Below are positions 7,139 through 14,436 of a stretch of 64,000 bases of DNA, one piece after another (the stretch's first letter is position 1; each line of letters opens with the position of its first letter). The stretch comes from Jiangella endophytica. Lineage in GTDB: Bacteria > Actinomycetota > Actinomycetes > Jiangellales > Jiangellaceae. The position numbers were made by a program, and so were the translations under genes. The stretch spans positions 434,001 through 498,000 of the forward strand of contig NZ_QVAI01000003.1 of NCBI RefSeq assembly GCF_003427025.1. The letters are read 5' to 3'. The notes under the pieces are model-generated. The model made no database searches. It saw only the letters and a program-made list of their open reading frames with translations, and was not told the DNA's origin.

Positions 7139-8769
7139 TGGAGACCCCGTACGCCATCACGCTCGGCTCGGCGTCGAGCCGGACCAATCGGACCGGCGCC
7201 TGGCGCGTCGAGCGACCCGTCTACCGCGACCTGTTTCCGCCCTGTGCCGCCGCGTGCCCCGCCGGCGAGAACGTCCGTGAGTGGTTGCGACTGGCGCAGA
7301 ACGGCGACTACGAGGCGGCCTGGCGGGAGATCATGCGGATCAACCCGCTTCCCGCGATCATGGGCCGGGTCTGCTACCGGCCGTGCGAGACCGCCTGCAA
7401 CCGCGGGCAGCTGGACGAGACCGTCGGCATCAACTCGGTCGAACGGTTCCTCGGCGACGAGGCCGTCCGGGCCGGCTGGACGGTGTCGGCCGGCCCGTCC
7501 ACCGGGCGGCGCGTACTGGTCGTCGGCGCGGGGCCGGCCGGCCTGGCTGCCGCCTACCACCTGCGGTTGCTCGGGCACGACGTGACGATGCGCGACGCCG
7601 GCCCGGAACCCGGCGGCATGATGCGCTTCGGCATCCCGGCGTACCGGCTGCCACGCGACGTCCTCGACGCGGAGATCCGCCGCATCGTCGACCTCGGCGT
7701 GACGCTCGAGCTGAACACCCGCGTCGACGACGTTGCCGCCGTCCGCGAGACCGACGGGTTCGAGGCGGTGTTCCTCGCCGTCGGCGCGCAGCTCAGCCAC
7801 CGCACCTACGTGCCGGCCGGCGACTCCGCGCGGCTTCTCGACGCGCTCTCCGTCCTGCGCCACACGGCGGGCGGCGCCCCGCCGCTGCTCGGTCGCCGGG
7901 TCGCAGTGTACGGCGGCGGCAACACCGCCGTCGACGTCGCCCGTACCGCTCGGCGTCTCGGCGCTGCCGACGCGGTCATCGTCTACCGGCGTACCCGCGA
8001 CCGCATGCCCGCCCACGAGTCCGAGGTCGCTGAGGCCGAGGAGGAGGGCGTGCGGATGTGCTGGCTGTCCACCATCGCCCGGGCCGGCGAAGGCCGGATC
8101 ACCGTCGAGCGGATGCGGCTGGACGAGTCCGGCTTCCCGCAGCCGACCGGTGAGTTCGACGAGCTCGACGCCGACGCCGTCGTGCTCGCGCTCGGGCAGG
8201 ACAGCGACCTCGGCCTGGTGTCGCAAGCACCGTCGGTCGCGACCGCGCACGGCCGCATCGTCGTCGACTCCGCGTTCATGACCGGCCTGCCCGGCGTGTT
8301 CGCCGGCGGCGACGCCATCTCCGGCGACCGCACCGTCACCAGCGCCGTCGGCCACGGCCGCCGGGCAGCGCAGGCGATCGACGCCTGGCTGCGGGGGAGG
8401 GCCACGGCGGAGGAGGCACTGGTCCGCGAAGCGGGCTACGACCTGCTCAACCCGTGGTACTACACCGAAGCGCCGCGCCAGCACAGGGCGAGGCTCGAGG
8501 CCGCACGCCGCACGTCGACGTTCGACGAGGTGGTCGCCGGCCTGGACCCCGCGACGGCGCTGTTCGAGGCACGCCGCTGCCTGTCCTGTGGCGGCTGCTT
8601 CGAATGCGACAACTGCTACAGCGTGTGCCCGGACGACGCCGTCATCAAGCTCGGGCCCGGCCTGCGGTACGAGATCGACCTCGAGTACTGCAAGGGCTGC
8701 GGGCTCTGCGCCGCGGAGTGCCCTGCCGGCGCCATCACCATGATTCCCGAGCAGAGACAGCCCACCTGA
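7138..8769 (+). CDS. GltD-like FAD/NAD(P) oxidoreductase with C-terminal 2[4Fe-4S] ferredoxin domain
   Basis: A 543-residue iron-sulfur flavoprotein. Residues about 30-110 form the Cys-rich N-terminal domain of glutamate synthase small subunits (CAAACPAGENV, CYRPCETACNR). The FAD motif VLVVGAGPAGLAAAYHL is near residue 125, a second GGGNTAVDVA nucleotide motif near 260, and GVFAGGDAISGDRTV closes the flavin domain near 385. The C-terminal 70 residues carry CLSCGGCFECDNCYSVCP and CKGCGLCAAECP, two [4Fe-4S] clusters. Known GltD proteins pass electrons between NADPH and a partner. Here, coupled by TGATG to the beta gene, it most likely acts as the delta/ferredoxin subunit and links the oxidoreductase to NAD(P). 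That electron route is inference. Confidence 0.88.
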   Translation: METPYAITLGSASSRTNRTGAWRVERPVYRDLFPPCAAACPAGENVREWLRLAQNGDYEAAWREIMRINPLPAIMGRVCYRPCETACNRGQLDETVGINSVERFLGDEAVRAGWTVSAGPSTGRRVLVVGAGPAGLAAAYHLRLLGHDVTMRDAGPEPGGMMRFGIPAYRLPRDVLDAEIRRIVDLGVTLELNTRVDDVAAVRETDGFEAVFLAVGAQLSHRTYVPAGDSARLLDALSVLRHTAGGAPPLLGRRVAVYGGGNTAVDVARTARRLGAADAVIVYRRTRDRMPAHESEVAEAEEEGVRMCWLSTIARAGEGRITVERMRLDESGFPQPTGEFDELDADAVVLALGQDSDLGLVSQAPSVATAHGRIVVDSAFMTGLPGVFAGGDAISGDRTVTSAVGHGRRAAQAIDAWLRGRATAEEALVREAGYDLLNPWYYTEAPRQHRARLEAARRTSTFDEVVAGLDPATALFEARRCLSCGGCFECDNCYSVCPDDAVIKLGPGLRYEIDLEYCKGCGLCAAECPAGAITMIPEQRQPT

Positions 8770-8837
8770 GCGGACGCGCCCCGCGTCGCCGGCCGCGGCA
8801 CGCCATGCGCACTGCCGGGGAGTAGTACGCATGGCGA

Positions 8838-9051
8838 TCACCGATTCCTCAGGTGCACGGACTCGTGGGTCATGTCCTCGACGTCCGCCGTCGCCATGTC
8901 GAGCAACTCGTCGGCGAGCGCCCGCATCGCGCGGGCGGCGGCGATCTGCGCCCGCCGTCGTGCGGGTGGTGAGGCGAGCTTCGGCATCGGTCTCCCCGTC
9001 GTCGTGCTCGCCGGTGTCGAGGTCGACGGTCCAGTGCTTGGTGGCTGCCAT
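8838..9051 (-). pseudogene. DUF1876 protein remnant (frameshift, internal deletion)
   Basis: The ATG at 9051 opens MAATKHWTVDLDTGEHDDG and continues to EARLTT, the start of DUF1876 proteins; a frame change near 8960-8970 leads into IAAARAMRALADELLDMA and DVEDMTHESVHL, the typical DUF1876 end. About 25 residues of the middle (the NPxD and PEIGDE part) are missing, so the gene is broken. Members include M. tuberculosis Rv2632c and Rv1738, the latter hypoxia-induced and structurally similar to ribosome-hibernation factors (known). Its presence supports a dormancy theme for this region. Confidence 0.7.
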
Positions 9052-9121
9052 GACATCAGCCTGAGGCTGAGCCAGGTGGCCGAGACCCGGACGCCACGGT
9101 CGTCAGGCCGGCGCAGCGGGT

Positions 9122-9541
9122 TCAGTCCGGCGTCGGCTCGAACGACCGGCCGGTGATCTGGTCGCCGTGGACCCGCACGAACCACTGCTTCGGGTACGCC
9201 GTCCACGACGGCAGCTCCAGTTCCTCGGCGCGGTAGATGTCGGCGAACCGTTCCAACCGCTCGGCACGTCCCTTGACGACGACGCTCCACGCTCTGCCGG
9301 TGGCGGGATCCACACCGTCGGCCTCGACGGCGACCCGGGGAGCGATGACCGCGGCAGCCAGTTTCGTGCCCTCGCCGGTCCGGAAGACGACGGTGTGCTC
9401 GTCAACGACGATGTTGACCGGGAAGACCTCGACATCACCGGCGATCGCCACGGCCACCCGGGCGAGGGCGGCGGTGCTCAGCAGACTCCAGCAGAGGTCC
9501 TCGCCCAGGATGGTCATGCGCGTGCGGGGATCGGTGGTCAC
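9122..9541 (-). CDS. Pyridoxamine 5'-phosphate oxidase-family flavin-binding protein
   Basis: About 139 residues with the split beta-barrel of the PNPOx family: LCWSLLSTAALARVAVAIAG, DVEVFPVNIVVDEHTVVFRTGEGTKL and AVEADGVDPATGRAWSVVVKGRAE are typical of the short actinobacterial members that bind FMN or F420. I chose the GTG at 9541 because GGAGG lies eight bases upstream; the GTG at 9550 sits directly on the Shine-Dalgarno sequence. It is divergent from the metal ATPase gene, with two DevR-like sites between. Several PNPOx-like proteins are DosR-controlled in mycobacteria (known). The substrate is unknown. Confidence 0.8.
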   Translation of the reverse strand: MTTDPRTRMTILGEDLCWSLLSTAALARVAVAIAGDVEVFPVNIVVDEHTVVFRTGEGTKLAAAVIAPRVAVEADGVDPATGRAWSVVVKGRAERLERFADIYRAEELELPSWTAYPKQWFVRVHGDQITGRSFEPTPD

Positions 9542-9647
9542 AGTGGTCACCTCCCGTCCACTGCCTCAGTGGTGGACGCCCACTCCCGGTGCTTCGACCT
9601 TCGACCCGCGCGCGGCGTGACACCACCTTCGTTGGGCCCGTGACATC

Positions 9648-9661
9648 GGGACCTTTGGCTC
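9648..9661. promoter_or_regulatory. DevR-like site between PNPOx and ATPase genes
   Basis: GGGACCTTTGGCTC preceded by TC and followed by C is one of the best DevR-type matches in the window. It lies in the 271-base divergent promoter region of the PNPOx gene and the P1B ATPase gene. Confidence 0.45.
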
Positions 9662-9743
9662 CAGGTCGAGGCTCGGCGAAGTACGCTCCGGCCTCGTGCC
9701 CGGCTGGTCCTCCGCCGCGCCGCCGAACGGCCGCTGGGGCGCG

Positions 9744-9757
9744 GGGCCTTCGGCTCT
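9744..9757. promoter_or_regulatory. Second DevR-like site, proximal to the ATPase gene
   Basis: GGGCCTTCGGCTCT, 56-69 bases before the ATPase start, matches the same pattern less well. Together with the site at 9648 it forms a pair about 96 bases apart. Confidence 0.35.
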
Positions 9758-9812
9758 GTCAGCACGGCCACTCATGCGATCGACTGGAACGGAGCCGATC
9801 GAGGAGACCAGC

Positions 9813-12155
9813 GTGACGGCGACATCGGGCAAGGCCAGGCGCCTCGCGACGTCTGCCGGTGAGTGGCGCGGCCTCGTGGCTCCGGCGCTGCTCGTGACGA
9901 CGACGGTGCTGTTCGTGGTGGGCGTGATCGCCTGGCTGATGGACGCCCCAGCGGCCGCGGATGTGTGCTGGCTCGTGGGGACGCTGGTCGCGCTGATCCC
10001 GGCGGTGGGCTGGGTCGTGGCCGAGCTGCTCAGGCGTCGAGCTGGTGTCGACCTGATCGCCGTCCTGTCGCTCGTGGGGACGGCCCTGGTGGGCGAGTAC
10101 GCCGCGGGCGCGTTGGTCGCGGTGATGCTCGCGACCGGCCGCACGCTCGAAGCAGCCGCACAACGCCGCGCGTCGCACGACCTCGATGCCTTGATCGAGC
10201 ACGCGCCGCGGGTCGCCCGGCGTCGCGTCGGCGACCAGGTGACCGTGGTTGCGCTGCGCGACGTGCGTCCTGGTGACCTGCTGGTCGTCGGACCCGGCGA
10301 GGTCGTGCCCGTCGACGGTGAGGTCGCCGGCGGCGCGGCGGTGCTGGACGAGTCCGTCCTGACCGGTGAGTCGCTGCAGGTCGAGCGGGACGCCGGTGAG
10401 CCCGTGCGAAGCGGCGTGGTGAACGCCGGGCCCGCATTCGAGCTGCGGGCCACTGCCACCTCCGACGAGAGCACCTACGCGGGCATCGTGCGACTTGCCC
10501 GGCAGGCCGGCGCGGAGGGAGCGCCGGTGGTCCGCCTGGCGGACCGGTACGCGGCCTGGTTCCTGCCGCTCTCGCTGCTGGTGGCCGGTGTCGCGTGGAT
10601 CGTGAGCAGTTCGGCCGTCCAAGCCGTCGCCGTGCTGGTGGTGGCGACCCCGTGCCCGCTGTTGCTCGCCGCGCCAGTCGCCATCGTGGCCGGTCTGTCG
10701 CGGGCCGCTCGTCGCGGCGTCGTGGTCCGCGACGGCGCAGCCCTGGAGAACCTCGGACACGCGACGACTCTGGTGATGGACAAGACGGGGACACTGACAG
10801 CCGGGCGGCCGGCGGTCCTCGATGTCGCCTGCGCGCCGGGCTGGGAACCGGACGAGGTGCTGAGGCTGGCCGCATCGGCCGATCAACTGTCACCGCACGT
10901 GCTTGCTTCCGCGATCGTCGCCGAGGCGCGGGTGAGAAGGCTGGCGTTGTCGTATCCGGTCGGTGTGGTGGAGGAGCCCGGCAGGGGAGTGAGCGCGACC
11001 GTCGACGGACACCGGGTCGAGGTGGGCGGTGCGCGCGGCTCACCTCCCGACGTGTCGTGGGCGAGTGCGGCGCTCAACCGCGCCGCACTCGACGCTGCGG
11101 CGATCGCCTGGGTGAGTGTCGATACCGAGCCGGTCGGTGCGGTGCTTCTGCGCGATCCAGTGCGACGGGACGCTCCGCGCACGTTGCGCCGGTTGCGGAG
11201 CGCGGGTCTGACGCGGCTGATCATGCTGACCGGTGACCGGCGTGAGCCGGCGGCGGAAGTCGCGTCGGTGCTCGGTCTCGACGATCTGTACGCCCAGCAG
11301 AGTCCGGCGGACAAGGTCGCCGCCGTCCGTGCGGAGCGGCAACGCGCGGTCACCGTCATGGTGGGCGACGGGGTCAACGACGCCCCCGCCCTGGCGGCCT
11401 CGAGCGTCGGCGTCGCCATGGGTGCGCGCGGTTCCACCGCCTCGTCGGAGGCCGCCGACATCGTGCTCATGGCGGACCGGCTGGACCGGCTGGGCGACGC
11501 CATGCAGATCGCCCGTCGTTCTCGCCGGATCGCCGTGCAGAGCGCGGTCGTGGGTATGGCGTTGTCGATCGCGGCCATGGGCGTCGCCGCGATCGGCTGG
11601 CTGCCTCCGGCGGCCGGCGCGTTGCTGCAGGAGGGCATCGACGTGGCAGTGATCCTCAACGCGCTGCGAGCGCTGCGCGGCGGCCGTGGCACGGACGTGG
11701 CGCTGCCCGGCGGCACCGCGCGCCTGGTACAGGGGTTCGCCGCGGAACACGACGACCTCCGCAAGACCCTGACCGTCCTGCGCCGGGCCGCCGACCAGCT
11801 CAGCCGCGGCGTCGACGACGAGGCCCTCGTTGCCCTGCGCGGCGTCGTCGGCTACCTGACGGAGCAACTGCTCCCGCACGAGCGAGCCGAGGAGGCCGAT
11901 CTCTATCCGGCGCTCGCAGAGGTGCTCGGTGGCTCCGAAGCCACCGCCACCATGAGTAGGAGCCATGCGGAGATCGAACGCCTCGCCCGAAGAATCGGGC
12001 ATCATCTCGCCGTCGCCGAGGCGGCCGGCGGGGTGCGTCCGGAGCAGTTCGACGACCTGCTCGCCTCGCTCTACGGGCTGCACATGGTCCTCCTCCTTCA
12101 CTTCGCGCAGGAGGAGGAGAACTACTTCGTTCTCGCTGACGAGACGACCCGGTGA
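9813..12155 (+). CDS. P1B-5 type metal-transporting ATPase with C-terminal hemerythrin domain
   Basis: A 780-residue P-type ATPase. The TGES actuator motif is near residue 185, the transmembrane metal site is TPCP near 277, the phosphorylation motif DKTGTLT is near 322, and MVGDGVNDAPAL is near 516. The TPC motif together with a hemerythrin tail defines the P1B-5 group (the S. meliloti Nia pump, Ni and Fe; known). Residues 630-780 form the HHE domain, with histidines in EHDDLR, LLPHERAEE, SHAEIE and GLHMVLLLHFAQEE able to hold a di-iron centre. No N-terminal metal-binding domain is present. The GTG start is preceded by GAGGAG at six bases; upstream in-frame sequence lacks family similarity. 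DevR-like sites upstream suggest low-oxygen induction. Export of Ni or Fe(II) with O2 or iron sensing by the tail is inference. Confidence 0.9.
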   Translation: MTATSGKARRLATSAGEWRGLVAPALLVTTTVLFVVGVIAWLMDAPAAADVCWLVGTLVALIPAVGWVVAELLRRRAGVDLIAVLSLVGTALVGEYAAGALVAVMLATGRTLEAAAQRRASHDLDALIEHAPRVARRRVGDQVTVVALRDVRPGDLLVVGPGEVVPVDGEVAGGAAVLDESVLTGESLQVERDAGEPVRSGVVNAGPAFELRATATSDESTYAGIVRLARQAGAEGAPVVRLADRYAAWFLPLSLLVAGVAWIVSSSAVQAVAVLVVATPCPLLLAAPVAIVAGLSRAARRGVVVRDGAALENLGHATTLVMDKTGTLTAGRPAVLDVACAPGWEPDEVLRLAASADQLSPHVLASAIVAEARVRRLALSYPVGVVEEPGRGVSATVDGHRVEVGGARGSPPDVSWASAALNRAALDAAAIAWVSVDTEPVGAVLLRDPVRRDAPRTLRRLRSAGLTRLIMLTGDRREPAAEVASVLGLDDLYAQQSPADKVAAVRAERQRAVTVMVGDGVNDAPALAASSVGVAMGARGSTASSEAADIVLMADRLDRLGDAMQIARRSRRIAVQSAVVGMALSIAAMGVAAIGWLPPAAGALLQEGIDVAVILNALRALRGGRGTDVALPGGTARLVQGFAAEHDDLRKTLTVLRRAADQLSRGVDDEALVALRGVVGYLTEQLLPHERAEEADLYPALAEVLGGSEATATMSRSHAEIERLARRIGHHLAVAEAAGGVRPEQFDDLLASLYGLHMVLLLHFAQEEENYFVLADETTR

Positions 12156-12318
12156 CACGGCGCCTTGCGTTGCGAGGCCGGCGTCGTTGCCGTGCGTGAC
12201 GAGTTGGTCGATCACCTCGAGCGGCGCCGCGAGCCTCAGCGTCCGCGCTGGATGGCCGAGGCTCGCGACCCGTGCGCCTGGTGGAGCACGATCGGTGCGG
12301 TTCGGAGCACCTCCGGAC

Positions 12319-12981
12319 TCAGGCTCGTCTTCCGGCACTGACCTCGAGTTCGTCGAGGAGCGTGAGGACGCGGCGTTCGATCTCGTCGCGGATGGGGCGG
12401 ACGGCGGTGAGGTTCTGTCCGGCGGGGTCGTCGAGGGTCCAGTCCTCGTAGCGTTTGCCGGGGAAGACGGGGCAGGCGTCGCCGCAGCCCATGGTGACGA
12501 CGACGTCGGCGGCGCGGACGGTCTCGTCGGTCCAGGGCTTGGGGAACTCGGCGGCGATGTCGATGCCGCGTTCGGCCATGGCGGCGACGGCGATCGCGTT
12601 GACCTGCTCGCCTGGTTCGGAGCCGCCGGACCAGGCGATCGCGTTCTCGCCGGCGTGGTGGCGGAAGAAGCCGAGGGCCATCTGGGAGCGGCCGGCGTTG
12701 TGCACGCACAGGAACAGCACGGTGGGTCGGCCGTCGTGGCTCAGGCCCTCGACCCGGGCGAGGGCGGTGAGGCGCTGGCGGGCGAACCGTTCGGCCAGCA
12801 GCGGGAGGAAGTTCGCGACGACGGCTCGGCCGGCGAACTGGTCGTAGGAGGTGTGCAGGAACCGCTCGATCGTCTCGGTGCCGAAGGTCCCTTCGAAGTC
12901 GCTGGCCAGGCGGGTGGCGGCGGTAGTGAGGGCGACCTGCTGGTCCAGCGTGAGCGGTTCGCGTTCGTAGGTGTTCGACAT
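12319..12981 (-). CDS. arsC: Arsenate reductase ArsC (thioredoxin-type) with N-terminal helical domain
   Basis: A 220-residue protein. Residues 85-215 are a low-molecular-weight phosphatase-fold arsenate reductase with the CX5R loop CVHNAGR, the distal redox cysteines in TMGCGDACP, and WTLDDPAGQ as the general-acid region. Residues 1-80 form an extra helical bundle (LTTAATRLASDFEGTFGTETIERFL) often found in actinobacterial members. It reduces arsenate to arsenite for export. It lies 12 bases downstream of the ArsR-phosphatase fusion in the same operon, so expression is probably arsenite-induced. Confidence 0.92.
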   Translation of the reverse strand: MSNTYEREPLTLDQQVALTTAATRLASDFEGTFGTETIERFLHTSYDQFAGRAVVANFLPLLAERFARQRLTALARVEGLSHDGRPTVLFLCVHNAGRSQMALGFFRHHAGENAIAWSGGSEPGEQVNAIAVAAMAERGIDIAAEFPKPWTDETVRAADVVVTMGCGDACPVFPGKRYEDWTLDDPAGQNLTAVRPIRDEIERRVLTLLDELEVSAGRRA

Positions 12982-12993
12982 GAGGTGCTCCGT

Positions 12994-13665
12994 TCAGGAA
13001 GCGGTGAGTCGTGGGGCGAGGCCGCCCACGCGGTCGGCGAGTGTCGTGACGGCGGCATCGAAGGCCTCGTTCGTGCCGGCCGGGACGGGATCCGGGATGG
13101 ACCAGTGCAGGCCGCCGAGGTCGCCGATCTCCTCGTGTGCGTGGTCGCAGACGGTGATGACGAAGTCGTCGTCGGCGGCGATGTCGGCCAGCCGGCGCGG
13201 ACGTGCCGGTCGTATCGGCAGATCATGGCGGCGTGCGGCGGCGACGGCACCGGGGTCGATGCGCGCGGCGGGGTGGGTGCCGGCCGACGTCGCGGGGATA
13301 CTGCTGGCGCGCCGCCAGAGTGCCGCTGCGAGCTGCGAGCGGGCGGAGTTGGCGGTGCAGACGAACACCACGCGGTGCGCGTGCCCGACGGCGCCGGGGG
13401 ACAGCCCGTCGAGTGCGCCGGGGTTGAGCCGGACGTAGCTGCGCCGCCGGTCTGCCTCGGACCGGCGGCGCGTCAGCAGTCCCGCCGCCTCGAGCGCCCT
13501 GAGGTGGTGGGCCAGCAGGTTCGACGGCATCCCGAGCCGTTCCTGCAGCTCACTGGGGGAGAGATCGCCGAGGCTGAGCAGGTCGACCATGTGCAGCCGC
13601 GCCGGATCGGACAGCGCTGCGTGCGTCGCGGCGCGCCGCTCCAACTCGGTTCGCTCAACATTCAT
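12994..13665 (-). CDS. ArsR repressor fused to a low-molecular-weight phosphatase/arsenate reductase domain
   Basis: A 223-residue fusion. Residues 1-85 are an ArsR-type winged helix (ATHAALSDPARLHMVDLL, PSNLLAHHLRALEAAGLLTRRR). Residues 95-223 are a second LMW-PTP/ArsC-like domain with CX5R loop CTANSAR and a SIPDPVP acid loop. The redox cysteines of trx-linked ArsC are not obvious in this domain, so it may be a phosphatase, an arsenate sensor or a glutaredoxin/mycothiol-linked reductase. The ATG has GAGG seven bases upstream, and the operator at 13674-13703 lies directly in front, so autoregulation with arsC (12 bases downstream) and the divergent aquaporin gene is likely. Such fusions are known in actinobacteria. 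Confidence 0.88.
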   Translation of the reverse strand: MNVERTELERRAATHAALSDPARLHMVDLLSLGDLSPSELQERLGMPSNLLAHHLRALEAAGLLTRRRSEADRRRSYVRLNPGALDGLSPGAVGHAHRVVFVCTANSARSQLAAALWRRASSIPATSAGTHPAARIDPGAVAAARRHDLPIRPARPRRLADIAADDDFVITVCDHAHEEIGDLGGLHWSIPDPVPAGTNEAFDAAVTTLADRVGGLAPRLTAS

Positions 13666-13673
13666 TGCCTCAA

Positions 13674-13703
13674 TCTTGACTGAGCTAATCCGCTCCGTCA
13701 AGA
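13674..13703. promoter_or_regulatory. ArsR operator (inverted repeat) between divergent ars genes
   Basis: TCTTGAC and GTCAAGA form a perfect 7-base inverted repeat separated by 16 bases. The site fills the gap between the arsR-arsC operon start (13665) and the aquaporin start (13705-13714), so one repressor dimer could silence both directions. Confidence 0.65.
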
Positions 13704-13713
13704 TGTGGCCGTG

Positions 13714-14427
13714 ATGCGGAGACGTTTGCTCGCCGAGTTCCTTGGCACGGGTCTGCTGGTGGCCGTCGTTGTCGGCTCCGGGGTCGCTGCGCAGCGGCTG
13801 TCGCCGGGCGACGTAGGGCTGCAGCTGTTGCAGAACAGCACCGCGACCGTGCTGGGGCTCACGGTGCTGATCCTGCTGTTCGGGCCAGTGTCGGGGGCGC
13901 ACTTCAACCCGGTGGTGTCGCTGGCGGACTGGTGGCTGGGCCGCCGATCGGGCAGCGGGCTCTCCGGCAGCGAACTCGGGGCCTATGTGGTCGTCCAGTG
14001 TGCTGGCGGCATCGGCGGGGCGCTGCTGGCGAACGTCATGTTCTCCGTCGACGCCGGGCTGGCGACGACGGAACGCAGCGGCGCCGGCCTGCTGGTCGGT
14101 GAGGTGGTGGCGACGGCCGGGCTGGTGCTGCTGATCTTCGCCCTCGCCCGATCCGGCCGGGCCGCGCTGGGCGCTCCGGCGGTCGGCGCCTATATCGGGG
14201 CGGCGTACTGGTTCACCAGCTCCACCTCGTTCGCCAACCCCGCCGTCACCGTCGGGCGGATGTTCACCGACACGTTCGCCGGTATCGCGCCGTCCTCGGT
14301 TCCGGGGTTCGTCGGCGCCCAGCTGGCCGGCGGCGCCGTCGGCGTCCTGCTGGTGCTCGTCCTGTACCCGATCGCGGTCCGCACGGCCGACGCCGTCATC
14401 GTCGATGCCGAACCCGCCCGAGCCTGA
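13714..14427 (+). CDS. Aquaporin/glycerol-facilitator family channel (probable arsenite channel)
   Basis: A MIP-family protein of 237 residues with six hydrophobic segments and two NPA-type loops: AHFNPVVS (NPV variant) near residue 67 and SFANPAVT near 173. Aquaporins in ars operons (AqpS, known in S. meliloti) let arsenite leave the cell after ArsC reduction; no ArsB or Acr3 pump is seen in this window, so this channel probably provides the efflux route. GTG codons at 13705 and 13711 are alternative starts. No Shine-Dalgarno sequence is visible and the operator abuts the start, so a leaderless mRNA is likely. Confidence 0.85.
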   Translation: MRRRLLAEFLGTGLLVAVVVGSGVAAQRLSPGDVGLQLLQNSTATVLGLTVLILLFGPVSGAHFNPVVSLADWWLGRRSGSGLSGSELGAYVVVQCAGGIGGALLANVMFSVDAGLATTERSGAGLLVGEVVATAGLVLLIFALARSGRAALGAPAVGAYIGAAYWFTSSTSFANPAVTVGRMFTDTFAGIAPSSVPGFVGAQLAGGAVGVLLVLVLYPIAVRTADAVIVDAEPARA

Positions 14428-14436
14428 GAGGCACCC

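Noticed and set aside
9813-12155. ATPase-hemerythrin fusion as a new architecture
   Set aside because: The TPC motif and hemerythrin tail define the known P1B-5 ATPase group, so only the context is noteworthy.
12156-12318. Possible small gene from the GTG near 12197 reading DELVDHLERRREPQRPRW
   Set aside because: There is no good ribosome binding site, it is only about 50 codons long and it has no recognisable family; it is left as intergenic.
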